Assembly (NCBI RefSeq): GCF_002575655.3
Contig: NC_053038.3
Span: 146,584,885 to 146,648,884, forward strand
Origin: Aegilops tauschii subsp. strangulata
Lineage: Eukaryota > Streptophyta > Magnoliopsida > Poales > Poaceae
Direction: 5' to 3'
Length of the DNA: 64,000 nucleotides
Part shown: positions 1 to 10,690 of the stretch, in pieces
Position numbering within the stretch: the stretch's first letter is position 1
Layout of the letters: the number at the start of each line of letters is the position of its first letter
Translations under genes and position numbers: made by a program
Notes under the pieces: generated by a model
The model's input: the letters and a program-made list of their open reading frames with translations, nothing else
What the model was told of the DNA's origin: nothing
The model's database searches: none

Positions 1-492
1 TTATGAGTTTATGTGTTTTGATGTACCGAAGGAGTTCGGAGTCCCGGATGAGATCGGGGACATGACGAGGAGTCTCGAAATGGCCGGGACATAAAGATCA
101 ATATATTGGACGACTATATTCGGACTTCGGAAAGGTTCCGAGTGATTCGGGTATTTCTCGGAGTACCAGAGAGTTACGGGAATTCGTATTGGGCCTTAAT
201 GGGCCATATGGGAAAGGAGAGAAAGACCCCAAAGGGTGGCCGAACCCCGCCCCATGGACTAGTCCGAATTGGACTAGGGAGGGGGGCGCTCCCTTCCCTC
301 TTTCTCCTTCTCCCTTCCCTTCTCCTATTCCAACAAGGAATGGAGGAGTCCTACTCCCGGTGGGAGTAGGACTCCCCCCTTGGCGCGCCCTCCTCCTTGG
401 CCGGCGGCCTTCCCCTTGCTCCTTTATATACGGGGGCAGGGGGGCACCCCATAGACACACAATTGATCATTGATCTCTAGCCGTGTGCGGTG
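1..492 (+). repeat. 5' LTR of element A (3' end deleted)
   Basis: This stretch aligns base for base with 5915-6407 in the 3' LTR, with about 11 substitutions and one 1-bp indel. Homology stops after 'gcggtg' at 492. The last 364 bp of the LTR, the primer binding site and roughly 500-600 bp of leader are missing compared with element F. A TATA box (tttatata) lies at 423-430. Confidence 0.92.
423..430 (+). promoter_or_regulatory. TATA box in the 5' LTR of element A
   Basis: TTTATATA lies in a GC-rich LTR region and is repeated at the matching place in the 3' LTR (about 6337-6344). It is the expected Pol II promoter for the retroelement transcript. Confidence 0.6.
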
Positions 493-1201
493 TATGAAAT
501 GCATGTTTTACTTTATTAGTAAGCGGTAGCGATAGTCGTAAAAGCAATAGTTGGCGAGACGACAACGATGCTACGATGGAGATCAAGGTGTCGCGCCGGT
601 GACGATGGTGATCATGACGGTGCTTCGGAGATGGAGATCACAAGCACAAGATGATGATGGCCACATCATATCACTTATATTGATTGCATGTGATGTTTAT
701 CTTTTATGCATCTTATCTTGCTTTGATTGACGGTAGCATTATAAGATGATCTCTCACTAAAATTTCAAGATAAAAGTGTTCTCCCTGAGTATGCACCGTT
801 GCGAAAGTTCTTCGTGCTGAGACACCACGTGATGATCGGGTGTGATAGGCTCTATGTTCAAATACAACGGGTGAAAAACAGTTGCACACGCGGAATACTC
901 AGGTTAAACTTGATGAGCCTAGCATATGCAGATATGGCCTCGGAACACGGAGACCGAAAGGTCGAGCATGAATCATATAGTAGATATGATCAACATAGTG
1001 ATGTTCACCATTGAAACTACTCCATCTCAGTTGATGATCGGACATGGTTTAGTTGATATGGATCACGTGATCACATAGAGGATTAGAGGGATGTCTATCT
1101 AAGTGGGAGTTCTTAAGTAATATGAGTAATTAAACTTAAATTTATCATGAACTTAGTCCTGATAGTAGTTTGCAAATTATGTTGTAGATCAATAGCTCGC
1201 G
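493..1201 (+). other. Untranslated leader of element A, 5' part deleted
   Basis: The sequence is closely similar to 55890-56640 in element F, including the stretches around 'ccacgtgatgatcgggtgtg' and 'tagagggatgtctatctaa'. It therefore belongs to the Angela leader between primer binding site and gag. No coding region is seen. The primer binding site that should open this region is absent. Confidence 0.8.
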
Positions 1202-2192
1202 TTGTTGCTTCCCTATGTTTATTTTGATATGTTCCTAGAGAAAAATATGTTGAAAGATGTTAGTAGCAAAGATACGGATTGGATCCGTGATCTGAGGATT
1301 ATCCTCATTGCTGCACAGAAGAATTATGTCCTTCATGCACCGCTAAGTGACAGACCTATTACAGGAGCAGATGCAGACGTTATGAACCTTTGGCTTGCTC
1401 AATATGATGACTACTTGATAGTTTAGTGCACCATGCTTAACGGCTTAGAATCGGGACTTCAAAGACGTTTTGAACGTCATGGACCATATGAGATGTTCCA
1501 TGAGTTGAAGTTAATATTTCAAGAAAATACCCGAATTGAGAGATATGAAGTCTCCAACAAGTTCTATAGCTAAAAGATGGAGGAGAATAGCTCAAGCAGT
1601 GAGCATGTGCTCAGATTGTCTGGGTACTACAATTGCTTGAATCAAGTGGGAGTTAATCTTCCAGATAAAATAGTGATTGACAAAATTCTCTAGTCACCAT
1701 CACCAAGTTAGTAGAACTTCGTGATGAACTATAGTATGCAAGGGATGACGAAAGTAATTCCCGAGCTCTTCGTGATGCTGAAATCGACGAAGGTAGAAAT
1801 CTAGAAAAACATCAAGTGTTGATGGTTGACGAGACCACTAGTTTCAAGAAAAGGGCAAAGGGAAGAAGGGGAACTTCAAGAAGAACGGCAAGCAAGTTGC
1901 TGCTCTAGTAAAAAAGCCTAAGTTTGGTCCTAAGCCTGAGACTAAGTGCTTCTACTGCAAAGGAACTGGTCACTGGAAACGGAACTACCCCAAGTATTTG
2001 GTGGATAAGAAGGATGGCAAAGTGAACAAAGGTATATTGGATATACATGTTATTGTTGTGTACTTTACTAGTGTTTATAGCAACCCCTCAGCATTTGATA
2101 CTGGTTTAGTTACTAAGAGTAGTAACTCGAAACGGGAGCTGCAGAATAAACAGAGACTAGTAAAAGGCAAGGAGACGATGTGTTGGAAGTAG
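1202..2192 (+). pseudogene. gag: Decayed gag and protease region of element A
   Basis: Fragments in several frames match a copia Gag: an N-terminal 'WIRDLRIIL' segment near 1280, a helical middle part with in-frame stops around 1425, 1573 and 1693, and a zinc knuckle at about 1948-1992. The knuckle reads C-x2-C-x4-H-x4-Y, so the last cysteine has become tyrosine. Gag packages the element RNA in virus-like particles. A protease-like 'DTG' triplet follows at about 2099 but its surroundings are degenerate. Multiple stops and frameshifts rule out function. Element F has the same tyrosine codon at the knuckle. Confidence 0.75.
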
Positions 2193-2484
2193 TTCCAAGA
2201 TTGATATGATCATCATCGCACACTCCCTATACTTTCGGGATTAGTGTTGAAACTAAATAAGTGTTATTTGGTGTTTGCGTTGAGCATGAATATGATTTGA
2301 TCATGTTTGTTGCAATACGTTTATTCATTTAAATTAGAGAATAATTGTTGTTCTGTTTACATGAATAAAACCTTCTATGGTCATACACCCAATAAATGGT
2401 TTGTTGGATCTCGATGTAGTGATACACATATTCATAATAATGAAGCCAAAAGATGCAAAGTAAATAAATGATAGTGCAACTTAT

Positions 2485-3483
2485 TTGTGGCACTGCCGTT
2501 TAGGTCATATTGGTGTAAAGCGCATGAAGAAACTCCATACTGATGGGATTTTGGAATCACTTGATTATGAATCACTTGATGCTTGCGAACCGTGCCTCAT
2601 GGGCAAGATGACTAAAACGCCATTCTCCGGAACTATGGAGAGAGCAACAGATTTGTTGGAAATCATACATACAGATGTATGTGGTCCGATGAATATTGAG
2701 GCTCGTAGCAGGTATCATTATTTTCTGACCTTCATAGATGATTTGAGCAGATATGGGTATATCTACTTAATGAAACAGAAGTCTGAAACATTTGAAAAGT
2801 TCATATAATTTCAGAGTGAAGTGGAAAATCATCGTAACAAGAAAATAAAGTTTCTACGATCTGATCGTGCAGAAGAGTATTTGAGTTATGAGTTTGGCCT
2901 TCAGTTAAAACAATGTGAAATAGTTTCACTACTCACGCCACCTAGAACACCACAGTGTGATGGTGTATCCGAACATCGTAACCGTACTTTATTAGATATG
3001 GTGCAATATATGATGTCTCTTACCGATCTACCACTATCGTTTTGGGGTTATGCATTAGAGACATCTACATTCACGTTAAATAGGGTACCATCTAAATCCG
3101 TTGAGATGACATCTTATGAACTGTGGTTTGGCAAGAAACCAAAGTTGTCGTTTCTTAAAGTTTGGGGTTGCGATGCTTATGTGAAAAAGTTTCATCCTGA
3201 TAAGCTCAAACCCAAATCGGAGAAATGTGTCTTCATAGGATACCCAAAGGAGACAGTTGGGTACACCTTCTATCACAGATCCGAAGGCAAGACGTTCGTT
3301 GCTAAGTATGGATCCTTTCTAGAGGAGGAGTTTCTCTCGAAAGAAGTGAGTGGGAGGAAAGTAGAACTTGATGAGGTAATTGTACCTGCTCCCTTATTGG
3401 AAAGTAGTTCTTCGCAGAAACCAGTTTCTGTGACGCCTATACCAATTAGTGAGGAAGTTAATGATGATGATCATGGAACTTGA
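2485..3483 (+). pseudogene. int: Integrase of element A, broken by one stop
   Basis: Two long open stretches (2485-2808 and 2821-3483) are one integrase interrupted by a TAA near 2806. The first holds the H-H-C-C zinc module (WHCRLGHIG with CEPCLMGK) and the first catalytic aspartate in 'HTDVCGPM'. The second holds the next aspartate in 'LRSDRAEEY', where the family usually has Asp-Arg-Gly-Gly-Glu-Tyr, and the glutamate in 'DGVSEHRNR'. Copia integrase inserts the cDNA into chromosomes. Its C-terminal part (KVWGCDAYV, then FIGYP) is the conserved chromodomain-free copia tail. A second TGA ends the frame at 3481-3483. Confidence 0.9.
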
Positions 3484-4760
3484 GATCAAGTTATTACTGA
3501 ACCTCGTAGGTCAACCAGAGTAAGATCCGCACCAGAGTGGTACGGTAATCCTGTTCTGGAGGTCATGTTACTAGACCATGATGAACCTATGAACTATGAA
3601 GAAGCGATGGTGAGCCCAGATTCCGCAAAATGGCTTGAGACCATGAAATCTGAGATGAGATCCATGTATGAGAACAAAGTATGGACTTTGATTGACTTGC
3701 CCAATGATTGGCGAGCCATTGAGATTAAATGGATCTTCAAGAGGAAGACGGACGCTGATAGTAGTGTTACTATCTACAAAGCTAGAATTGTTGCAAAAGG
3801 TTTTCGACAAGTTTAAGGTGTTGACTACGATGAGAGTTTCTCACTCGTATCTATGCTTAAGTCTGTCCGAATCATGTTAGCAATTGCCGCATTTTATGAA
3901 ATCTGGCAAATGGATAAAACAAAACTGCATTCCTTAATGGATTTATTAAAGAAGAGTTGTATATGATGCAACCAGGAGGTTTCGTCAATCCTAAAAGTGC
4001 TAACAAAATATGCAGGCTCCAGCGATCCATCTATGGACTGGTGCAAGCATCTCGGAGTTGGAATATACGCTTTGATAAGTTGATCAAAGGATGTAGTTTT
4101 ATACAGACTTCGGTGAAGCCTGTATTTACAAGAAAGTGAGTGGGAGCACTACAGCATTTCTGATAAGTATATGTGAATGACATATTGTTGATCGGAAATA
4201 ATGTAGAATTATTCTGCAAAGCATAAAGGAGTGTTTGAAAGGAGTTTTTCAAAGAAAGACCTCGGTGAAGCTGCTTACATATTGAGCATCAAGATCTATA
4301 GAGATAGATCAAGATGCTTGATAAGTTTTTTCAATGAGTACATACCTTATTAAGATTTTGAAGTAGTTCAAAATAGAACAGTCAAAGAAAGAGTTCTTGC
4401 CTGTGTTACAAGGTGTGAAATTGAGTAAGACTCAAAGCCCGACCACGGCAGAAGATAGAAAGAGAATGAAAGTCATTCCCTATGCCTTGGCCATAGGTTC
4501 TACAAAGTATGCCATGCTGTGTACCAGATCTATTTTATACCCTACACTGATTTTGGCAAGGGAGTACAATAGTGATCTTGGAGTAGATCACTGGACAGCG
4601 GTCAAAATTATCCTTAGTGGAATAAGGATATGTTTCTCGATTATGGAAGTGACAAAAGGTTCGTCGTAAAGGGTTACGTCGATGCAAGTTTTGACACTAA
4701 TCTAGATGACTCTAAGTCTCGGTCTAGATACATATTGAAAGTGGGAGCAATTGGCTAGAG
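3484..4760 (+). pseudogene. rt: Reverse transcriptase and RNase H of element A, decayed
   Basis: Copia RT begins after the integrase linker: 'NYEEAM' near 3595, 'WIFKRK' near 3730, 'ARIVAKGF' near 3783, 'GLVQASRSW' near 4036 and the catalytic box near 4170. That box reads Y-V-N-D instead of Y-V-D-D. RNase H remnants (GYVDASFDT) lie near 4672. The RT copies RNA to cDNA. There are stops or shifts near 3814, 3915, 4138 and 4340. The same Asp-to-Asn change in the catalytic box occurs in element F. Confidence 0.88.
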
Positions 4761-5040
4761 TAGCTCCGTGCAGAGCATTGTAGACATAGAAATTTGCAAA
4801 ATACTTACGGATCTGAATGTGACAGACCCGTTGACTAAAATTATCTCACAATCAAAACATGATCACACCTTAGTACTCCTTGGGTGTTAATCACATAAGC
4901 GATGTGAACTAGATTACTGACTCTAGTAAACCCTTTGGGTGTTGGTCACATGACGATGTGAACTATGGGTGTTAATCACATGGTGATGTGAACTATTGAT
5001 GTTAAATCACATGGCGATGTGAACTAGATTATTGACTCTA

Positions 5041-5055
5041 GTGCAAGTGGGAGAA
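5041..5055 (+). other. Polypurine tract of element A
   Basis: A purine-rich stretch (caagtgggagaa) lies directly before the 3' LTR and matches the tract of element F at 60388-60400. It primes plus-strand DNA synthesis. Confidence 0.75.
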
Positions 5056-6771
5056 TGAAGGAAATATGCCCTAGAGGCAATAATAAAGTTATTATTTATT
5101 TCCTTATATCATGATAAATGTTTATTATTCATGCTAGAATTGTATTAACCGGAAACTTGATACATGTGTGAATACATAGACAAACAGAGTGTCACTAGTA
5201 TGCCTCTACTTGACTAGCTCGTTGATCAAAGATGGTTATGTTTCCTAGCCATAGACATGAGTTGTCATTTTATTAACGGGATCACATCATTAGGAGAATG
5301 ATGTGATTGACTTGACCCATTCCGTTAGCTTAGCACTCGATCGTTTAGTATGTTGCTATTGCTTTCTTCATGACTTATACATGTTCCTATGACTATGAGA
5401 TTATGCAACTCCCGTTTACCGGAGGAACACTTTGTGTGCTACCAAACGTCACAACGTAACTGGGTGATTATAAAGGTGCTCTACAGGTGTCTCCAAAGGT
5501 ACTTGTTGGGTTGGCGTATTTCGAGATTATGATTTGTCACTCCGATTGTCGGAGAGGTATCTCTGGGCCCACTCAGTAATGCACATCACTATAAGCCTTG
5601 CAAGCATTGTAACTAATGAGTTAGTTGCGGGATGATGTATTACGGAACGAGTAAAGAGACTTGCCGGTAACGAGATTGAACTAGGTATTAAGATACCGAC
5701 GATCGAATCTCGGGCAAGTAACATACCGATGACAAAGGGAACAACGTATGTTGTTATGCAGTCTGACCGATAAAGATCTTCGTAGAATATGTGGGAGCCA
5801 ATATGAGCATCCAGGTTCCGCTATTGGTTATTGACCGGAGAGGTGTCTCGGTCATGTCTACATAGTTCTCGAACCCGTAGGGTCCGCACGCTTAACGTTA
5901 CGATGACGGTTATATTATGAGTTTATGTGTTTTGATGTACCGAAGGAGTTCGGAGTCTCGGATGAGATCGGGGACATGACGAGGAGTCTCGAAATGGCCG
6001 AGACATAAAGAACAATATATTGGACGACTATATTCGGACTTCGGAAAGGTTCCGAGTGATTCGGGTATTTTTCGGAGTACCGGAGAGTTACGGGAATTCG
6101 TATTGGGCCTTAATGGGCCATACGGGAAAGGAGAGAAAGACCCCAAAGGGTGGCCGCACCCCTCCCCATGGACTAGTACGAATTGGACTAGGGAGGGGGG
6201 CGCTCCCTTCCCTCTTTCTCCTTCTCCCTTCCCTTCTCCTATTCCAACAAGGAAAGGAGGAGTCCTACTCCCGGTGGGAGTAGGACTCCCCCCTTGGCGC
6301 GCCCTCCTCCTTGGCCGGCGGCCTTTCCCTTGCTCCTTTATATACGGGGGCAGGGGGGCACCCCATAGACACACAATTGATCATTGATCTCTTAGCCGTG
6401 TGCGGTGCCCCCCTCCACCATATTACACCTCGATAATATTGTAGCGGTGCTTAGGCGAAGCCCTGCGTCGGTAGAACATCAACATTGTCACCACGCCGTC
6501 GTGCTGACGAAACTCTCCCTCAACACTCGGCTGGATCGGAGTTCGAGGGACTTCATCGAGCTGAACGTGTGCTGAACTCGGAGGTGCCGTACGTTCGGTA
6601 CTTGATCGGTCGGATCGTGAAGACGTACGACTACATCAACCGCGTTGTGTTAACGCTTCCGCTTTTGGTCTACGAGGGTACATGGACAACACTCTCCCCT
6701 CTCGTTGCTATGCATCACCATGATCTTGTGTGTTCGTAGATTTTTTTTTGAAATTACTACGTTCCCCAACA
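5056..6771 (+). repeat. 3' LTR of element A (1716 bp)
   Basis: The LTR starts TGAAGGAAATATGCC, where the family consensus is TGTTGGAAATATG, and ends CCCCAACA. It follows a polypurine tract. Its internal part 5915-6407 is duplicated at 1-492. It is clearly homologous to both LTRs of element F, with different sequence in the central GC-rich part. Confidence 0.93.
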
Positions 6772-7245
6772 AATTTACTTATTCCACATGCATTGCTCTA
6801 GCTGCATGTGGGCTTTTTCCGCTTCTGCACTCGAATATAGGTGTTGGATCAAACAGGAAAGTAGTGGGGAAAGTTGTATAGCATGAATCTAGGATGTGGT
6901 TCAAAGAGGAAAGGAAGGGGGAAAGTACTAGTACAGACTGGCTATCCAGCACCTATGTTGGTCGAAAAGGGGAAATAATGACAAACGCAATACGCACATC
7001 TGTAACGAATTGATCTTTTGTTTTGGGGGACAAGGCTGTAGAGTTTGAGCGGGACTAGATTTGCCGCGCTCACATAGAGAAAGGTGTCTAAAGATAACAA
7101 AACTGGGACCAACACAAATATGCTCCTTGATTGTTTTTGGTCTTTGTTGCAACAGACTGTGCATCACCCCTTCATACATCGGTAGATGCACATGGTGCTG
7201 GTGCGTCCACTGTCCCATGCAACTCTTTAGCTGTTGTTAATCTAA
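6772..7245. other. Unassigned DNA right of element A
   Basis: I see no coding exon, repeat array or transposon end here. It is the original flank of the element A insertion. Confidence 0.5.
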
Positions 7246-7537
7246 GGCCCTGTTTGGTTAAAAACTCCCTAGTCCCTACCTGCTTGGTTCCAGGGACTAA
7301 ACATGGACTAGAGGTTATTAAATGACATGCTAAAAGACCATGTTACCCCTAGTAATGAACTAATAGAGACAAGCTGCGATGCGGGGCAGGGGCAACTGTT
7401 GGAAAAAGTCCCAAAAAGACTCTCCCTCGGGGTCTTCTTTCTTTAGTCCCTAAAAGTCCCTCCTGTTTGGTTTAGATGGGACTGACACGGACTTTTTTAG
7501 TCCCTACGCCAAAATGTCCGTGTAAACAAACACCCTC
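7246..7537. mobile_element. Tourist-like (PIF/Harbinger) MITE
   Basis: A 292-bp element is flanked by TAA on both sides (7243-7245 and 7538-7540). The ends are imperfect inverted repeats: GGCCCTGTTTGGTT at the left, and the reverse complement of the right end reads GAGGGTGTTTGTTT. Internal 'agtccctaa/agggacta' motifs are also inverted. The size, TAA target duplication and lack of coding capacity fit a Tourist-type MITE mobilised by a Harbinger transposase. Confidence 0.75.
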
Positions 7538-7799
7538 TAATAATGCCGCTAGAAAATTGATGCAATGCCACAGTTAAAAGCAAATTACATGTTTAACGAA
7601 TTTTATTGTTAATATAATCTCTTTGTTAATATTAATCAATGCCACCGTTTGAGAAATGCTACTGTCTTGCTTTCTTTCCCATTTCGTTAAGTTAGATGCT
7701 TCTTTTTGTTGGCTTCTGTGTCATCCACCGTTATTGACCACTAGTTGTTTCCTTTGCACCTCTATGTAAACAAGGTTATCTACTTCACCTCGTTGCTAT

Positions 7800-7874
7800 T
7801 GTGACCTTTTGTTGCACTGCACAAAACACTTTTGTTTTAAGAGTGTTTTGTGCAGTTCAACCAAAATGTCACAC
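7800..7874. repeat. Long imperfect hairpin with ACTGCACAA core
   Basis: Arms 7800-7830 and 7842-7874 are inverted copies. The inner 14 bp (CTGCACAAAACACT, 7817-7830) pair perfectly across an 11-nt loop. The outer parts pair with a few mismatches and one bulge (tgtgacc with tgtgaca in reverse complement). It may be a tiny foldback element or a transcribed hairpin. No target duplication was recognised. Confidence 0.7.
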
Positions 7875-8830
7875 CGACAATGTTGCTTGATTGCTTGATC
7901 ATAGTGGAACTGCACAAGAGGAGATCTTACTTCCTATCTTTGTTGGCAAATTTGGTTCATATCTTCTTCTTGTGAGTTGTTTGAATTTCGCGTCATGAGA
8001 GGTCAGTACTAGCCTTCTTTCACATGATTGTGCAGTGTGCTTTCATATGTTGTGCCACTTGTACACTAATGTTGCTTGATTTTAGGGAACTGTAGAAATG
8101 GAGACAAGACTTCCAATCTGCATGTGCACCGTAATATCCCATTGAGGTAAGATAAGGATATTTCACAACCGTTGGCCTGTATTTTGCCACTTTCATCTGA
8201 AAATTAACATCGTTGTTTAGTGTTATACTTGTGCTCCCTAGTTGACCTGCCAAATCTTACATTGAAGGTAAAAATTGTCTGTTATTGAACCAAGTGATGA
8301 AGGCGAAGAACAAGCGGAAGAAGAACAACAATCAACTCCCGGTGCTGTAATGAAGCACTGGAACTGTGATGACACAAGTAATGATATAGTTTTGCATCTT
8401 AATTTATTGCTATGGCTGGAACGAGCAATTGTTTTGCCACTGATTTGATGCCACTCTTAATGTACTATGTAGTTATCTCTACCTGTGCAAACTGGGATCT
8501 TCTTTGAAGATACCATATATTTTAGTGGAACTGCACAAGAAGATGTTGGAAACATTAAACTAATTGAGGAGTATATAGTAAGCATGGCAACCACAGTAGA
8601 TAACAACAAATGGTTCCGGAGAAGTGCTTGATCTGTATGCTCTACACAATAAGCCTCCTGACAAAGGTTGGTACTCGCCCACGGATTTCATCTATATGAT
8701 TGAGCTTTCTCATCTCTATTGGTGTTGTGCTACTGTTTAGATACTGTCATGAGAAAGTGGTATTGTCCTTGAGAAGTGCTTCATCTGTGTTTTTTTAAAT
8801 ATTTCCTTTCCTTTTTTTTCGAGCAAACAG
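7875..8830 (+). other. Gene-like low-copy DNA with repeated GGAACTGCACAA modules
   Basis: No intact gene is visible. The segment holds a module resembling 'gcttgatt...ggaactgcacaag' at 7885-7918 and, more diverged, 8067-8100, and its core again at 8524-8538. A short acidic open stretch lies at 8287-8375 and splice-like signals (gaggtaagat near 8145) are present. It is probably decayed exon and intron sequence upstream of the B3-like fragment. Confidence 0.35.
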
Positions 8831-8831
8831 G

Positions 8832-9090
8832 GCTGCTAGCATTTAGTTGTCCTCTTGTGTTTGCACAACAAGATCATCCTCCTCTGAAGAAGAGTATGGA
8901 GTACGTGAAGTGCCTAGTTCTGATTATGCCAGGACAAAGAAGCCAAGCCTCTCTTCTTAAGAAGGGAGCAGTTGAAGGATGGTTACATTATTGCCCACAA
9001 GAACAAACTAACTTCAGCTCAGAAGGACTCACGGATTTGCTTCTTTGTTGCTGTGATGGCCAGTACAATGTTGTTTTACGATTCCTTCCG
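8832..9090 (+). pseudogene. B3-domain (REM-type) gene fragment, one exon, frameshifted
   Basis: The stretch is bounded by a plausible acceptor (pyrimidine tract, then caaacag at 8831) and donor (ccg|gtgagt at 9089-9090). Read in three successive frames it gives 'EVPSSDYARTKKPSLSS', then 'REQLKDGYIIAHKNKLTSA', then 'FFVAVM'. This order resembles the linker before a second B3 domain in grass REM-type B3 proteins, which bind DNA in the nucleus. The resemblance is from memory and no full B3 fold is visible here, so the call is tentative. At least two frameshifts make it non-functional. Confidence 0.42.
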
Positions 9091-9474
9091 GTGAGTTACA
9101 TTTTTTTAAATGTGTGCTCTGCATGGATCATGTAGGTTGACTGTTTAAACTATCAATTCATAGTACAGTTTGCTTTATACTAATCACTTTTTTTGTATTT
9201 ATGCAAATACGGGTGCTCAGCTTGATTTCAATGGGAACTGCACAAAATGTTCATGAATACATCGAATATTCTCGAATCATTCATTTCCACCACAAGAAAG
9301 GAGGTGCCGATATGTTCAAGGCGTAGCAACACATAAAGGCGAAATCATACAAGCTACACATGAATTTGGTTGATTTTGGTGCAACTGCACAAAAAGAACA
9401 GCTGGTTTATTTAGCACGAGGTGCCATGTCAATGTCCGAACTGATGGCAAACCCTGCCCATTCCACAATCGTAG
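9091..9474 (+). other. Continuation of decayed gene-like DNA
   Basis: There are two further GGAACTGCACAA-type modules (9233-9247 and 9379-9394) and no convincing open frame. It is probably intron or 3' part of the decayed B3-like locus. Confidence 0.3.
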
Positions 9475-9650
9475 GCATTTGATATTTTGGAATGGGAAAA
9501 CCTTGTAAAAGTTTTCTCATTGATGTACACAAAACAACACGCATTTGACATTTTGGAATGGGACAACGTTGTCAAATTTTGCTCACTGATGTTAGCAAGA
9601 AGACATGCGTTTAATATTTTCGAATGGGACGCCCTTTGCTGTTAGCAGCA
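9475..9650 (+). repeat. 66-bp direct tandem repeat, about 2.6 copies
   Basis: Copies start at 9475, 9541 and 9607 with exact 66-bp spacing. Each opens with a form of GCATTTGATATTTTGGAATG and diverges toward its end. The third copy is incomplete. Confidence 0.85.
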
Positions 9651-9804
9651 TCTATCGATTTTTCTTTACTCTTTAGTTGTGAAGTAAATATTGGCTCTGA
9701 CATGTGAATCACTGAGATGCATAATCATCGATTGTTTTGAATGTTCTCTATGAATTGCCAGGCCTGTGTGTTGATTGCAATGTACAGGAACGCTAAATTT
9801 TGTA

Positions 9805-9962
9805 CTCCCTCTGTTCCTTTTTACTTGGCAAATTAGATTTCATTCAAGTCAGTTGATTTTACATTGTGAATGTTGATACTTTTTTTCTGTATGATTCGTT
9901 AAAGTAGAGATACTTTGACTTCAGACAAAACTTAAATGCAGATTAAAAAGGACAGGAGGGAG
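9805..9962. mobile_element. Stowaway MITE (Tc1/mariner), complete
   Basis: The 158-bp element begins CTCCCTCTGTTCC and ends GGACAGGAGGGAG, its inverted counterpart. It is flanked by TA at 9803-9804 and 9963-9964. The interior, with 'gttgatactttttt' and 'aaagtagagatactttgac', is shared with the half element at 51972-52057. This is a non-autonomous DNA transposon of the common grass type. Confidence 0.92.
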
Positions 9963-10232
9963 TACATGTGAAACTGCTGCAAACGAGGTGATCACCATGG
10001 GAATAATGCTAGTACGTATTGTTTTCCATGTTCATCCAATGCTAGTGATACAAGAATTCAAACAAATTGAACTAAATTCATTCATACACTGCCGGATTTC
10101 ATATAAACATGCCAGATTTCATTACATTTCATAAATTCTTCAACTAAAAAGGGGTGCGCTGGAGGTATAATTAATTAACTGTAGCACCCGTGTCCGGCTG
10201 AGCCGAACAGAAGCTTCTTCTCCAGCGGACTG

Positions 10233-10343
10233 AGCTTCATTGACATAACAGCAGGTGCAGTTGCATCAGTTACATGTGGGCCAGATGCCTCTTGGGCCCA
10301 CATGCCAGTGACCCAACTGCACCTGCAGTTAAGTAACTGAAGC
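10233..10343. repeat. Foldback hairpin with about 50-bp arms
   Basis: The arms 10233-10282 and 10294-10343 are inverted repeats. The best inner blocks are GCAGGTGCAGTTG with CAACTGCACCTGC, and CATGTGGGCC with GGCCCACATG. The loop is 11 nt. It lies about 200 bp past the stop codon of the minus-strand gene at 10541-11170, so it may sit in that transcript. No target duplication was identified. Confidence 0.8.
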
Positions 10344-10437
10344 AGCATCCTTCTCCAACATACCTCTCCGACTCCACATCGTCGCCAAGATGCTAATCGG
10401 CCGTCAATGGTCAACCCGCCTAGCTTGGCGATGTCCT

Positions 10438-10690
10438 CTATCTCGTTGCTGGCGGGGCGGCGCCTCGGCGGAGCGGGCGAAATCCTCCCCCTCGTTGCCG
10501 GCAGGGTGGGGCCTCGGCTGAGCCGGTGATGTCCTCTGCCTCATTGTTGGCGGGGCGGGGCCTCGGCGGAGCCTGCGGTGTCCTCTGCCTCGTTGTTGGC
10601 GCCGTGGGGCCTTGGCAGAGCAGGGCCTCGTCGACGCCAGCAGAGCAGGGACTCGTCGGAGCCGGCATTGTCCTCTGCCTCATCCTCGGT
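10438..10690 (-). repeat. GC-rich minisatellite overlapping the 3' end of a gene
   Basis: Four to five diverged copies of a unit around 'cctctgcctcgttgttggcg...gggcctcggcggagc', about 50-60 bp each, lie head to tail. On the minus strand the units encode Ala-Asn-Asn-Glu-Ala-Glu-Asp motifs. Unit lengths are not all multiples of three, so successive units are read in different frames. Confidence 0.75.

Larger units (their letters stand above)
1..6771 (+). mobile_element. Ty1/copia LTR retrotransposon A, Angela/BARE/WIS type, 5' truncated by the window
   Basis: The element has a partial 5' LTR, a degraded leader, gag-protease-integrase-RT-RNase H remnants in copia order (integrase before RT), a polypurine tract and a full 3' LTR. 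The LTR start with 'atatgccctagaggcaataa' and the end with 'acgttccccaaca' are the hallmark of the Angela/BARE/WIS group in wheat and barley. The two LTR copies differ at about 11 positions over 490 bp (hand count, roughly 2.2 percent), so insertion was fairly recent, under about a million years at the usual grass rate. All reading frames are broken, so the copy is dead. The 5' target site duplication lies outside the window, so it cannot be checked against the bases after 6771. Confidence 0.93.

Noticed and set aside
98..473. Open frames on both strands in the LTR of element A, repeated at 5910-6387
   Set aside because: They lie within GC-rich LTR sequence, overlap on opposite strands and recur only because the LTR is duplicated.
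7800..7874. Classical microRNA precursor
   Set aside because: The arm pairing is good but there is no evidence of processing, and arm copies nearby fit a repeat origin better. Kept only as a hairpin.
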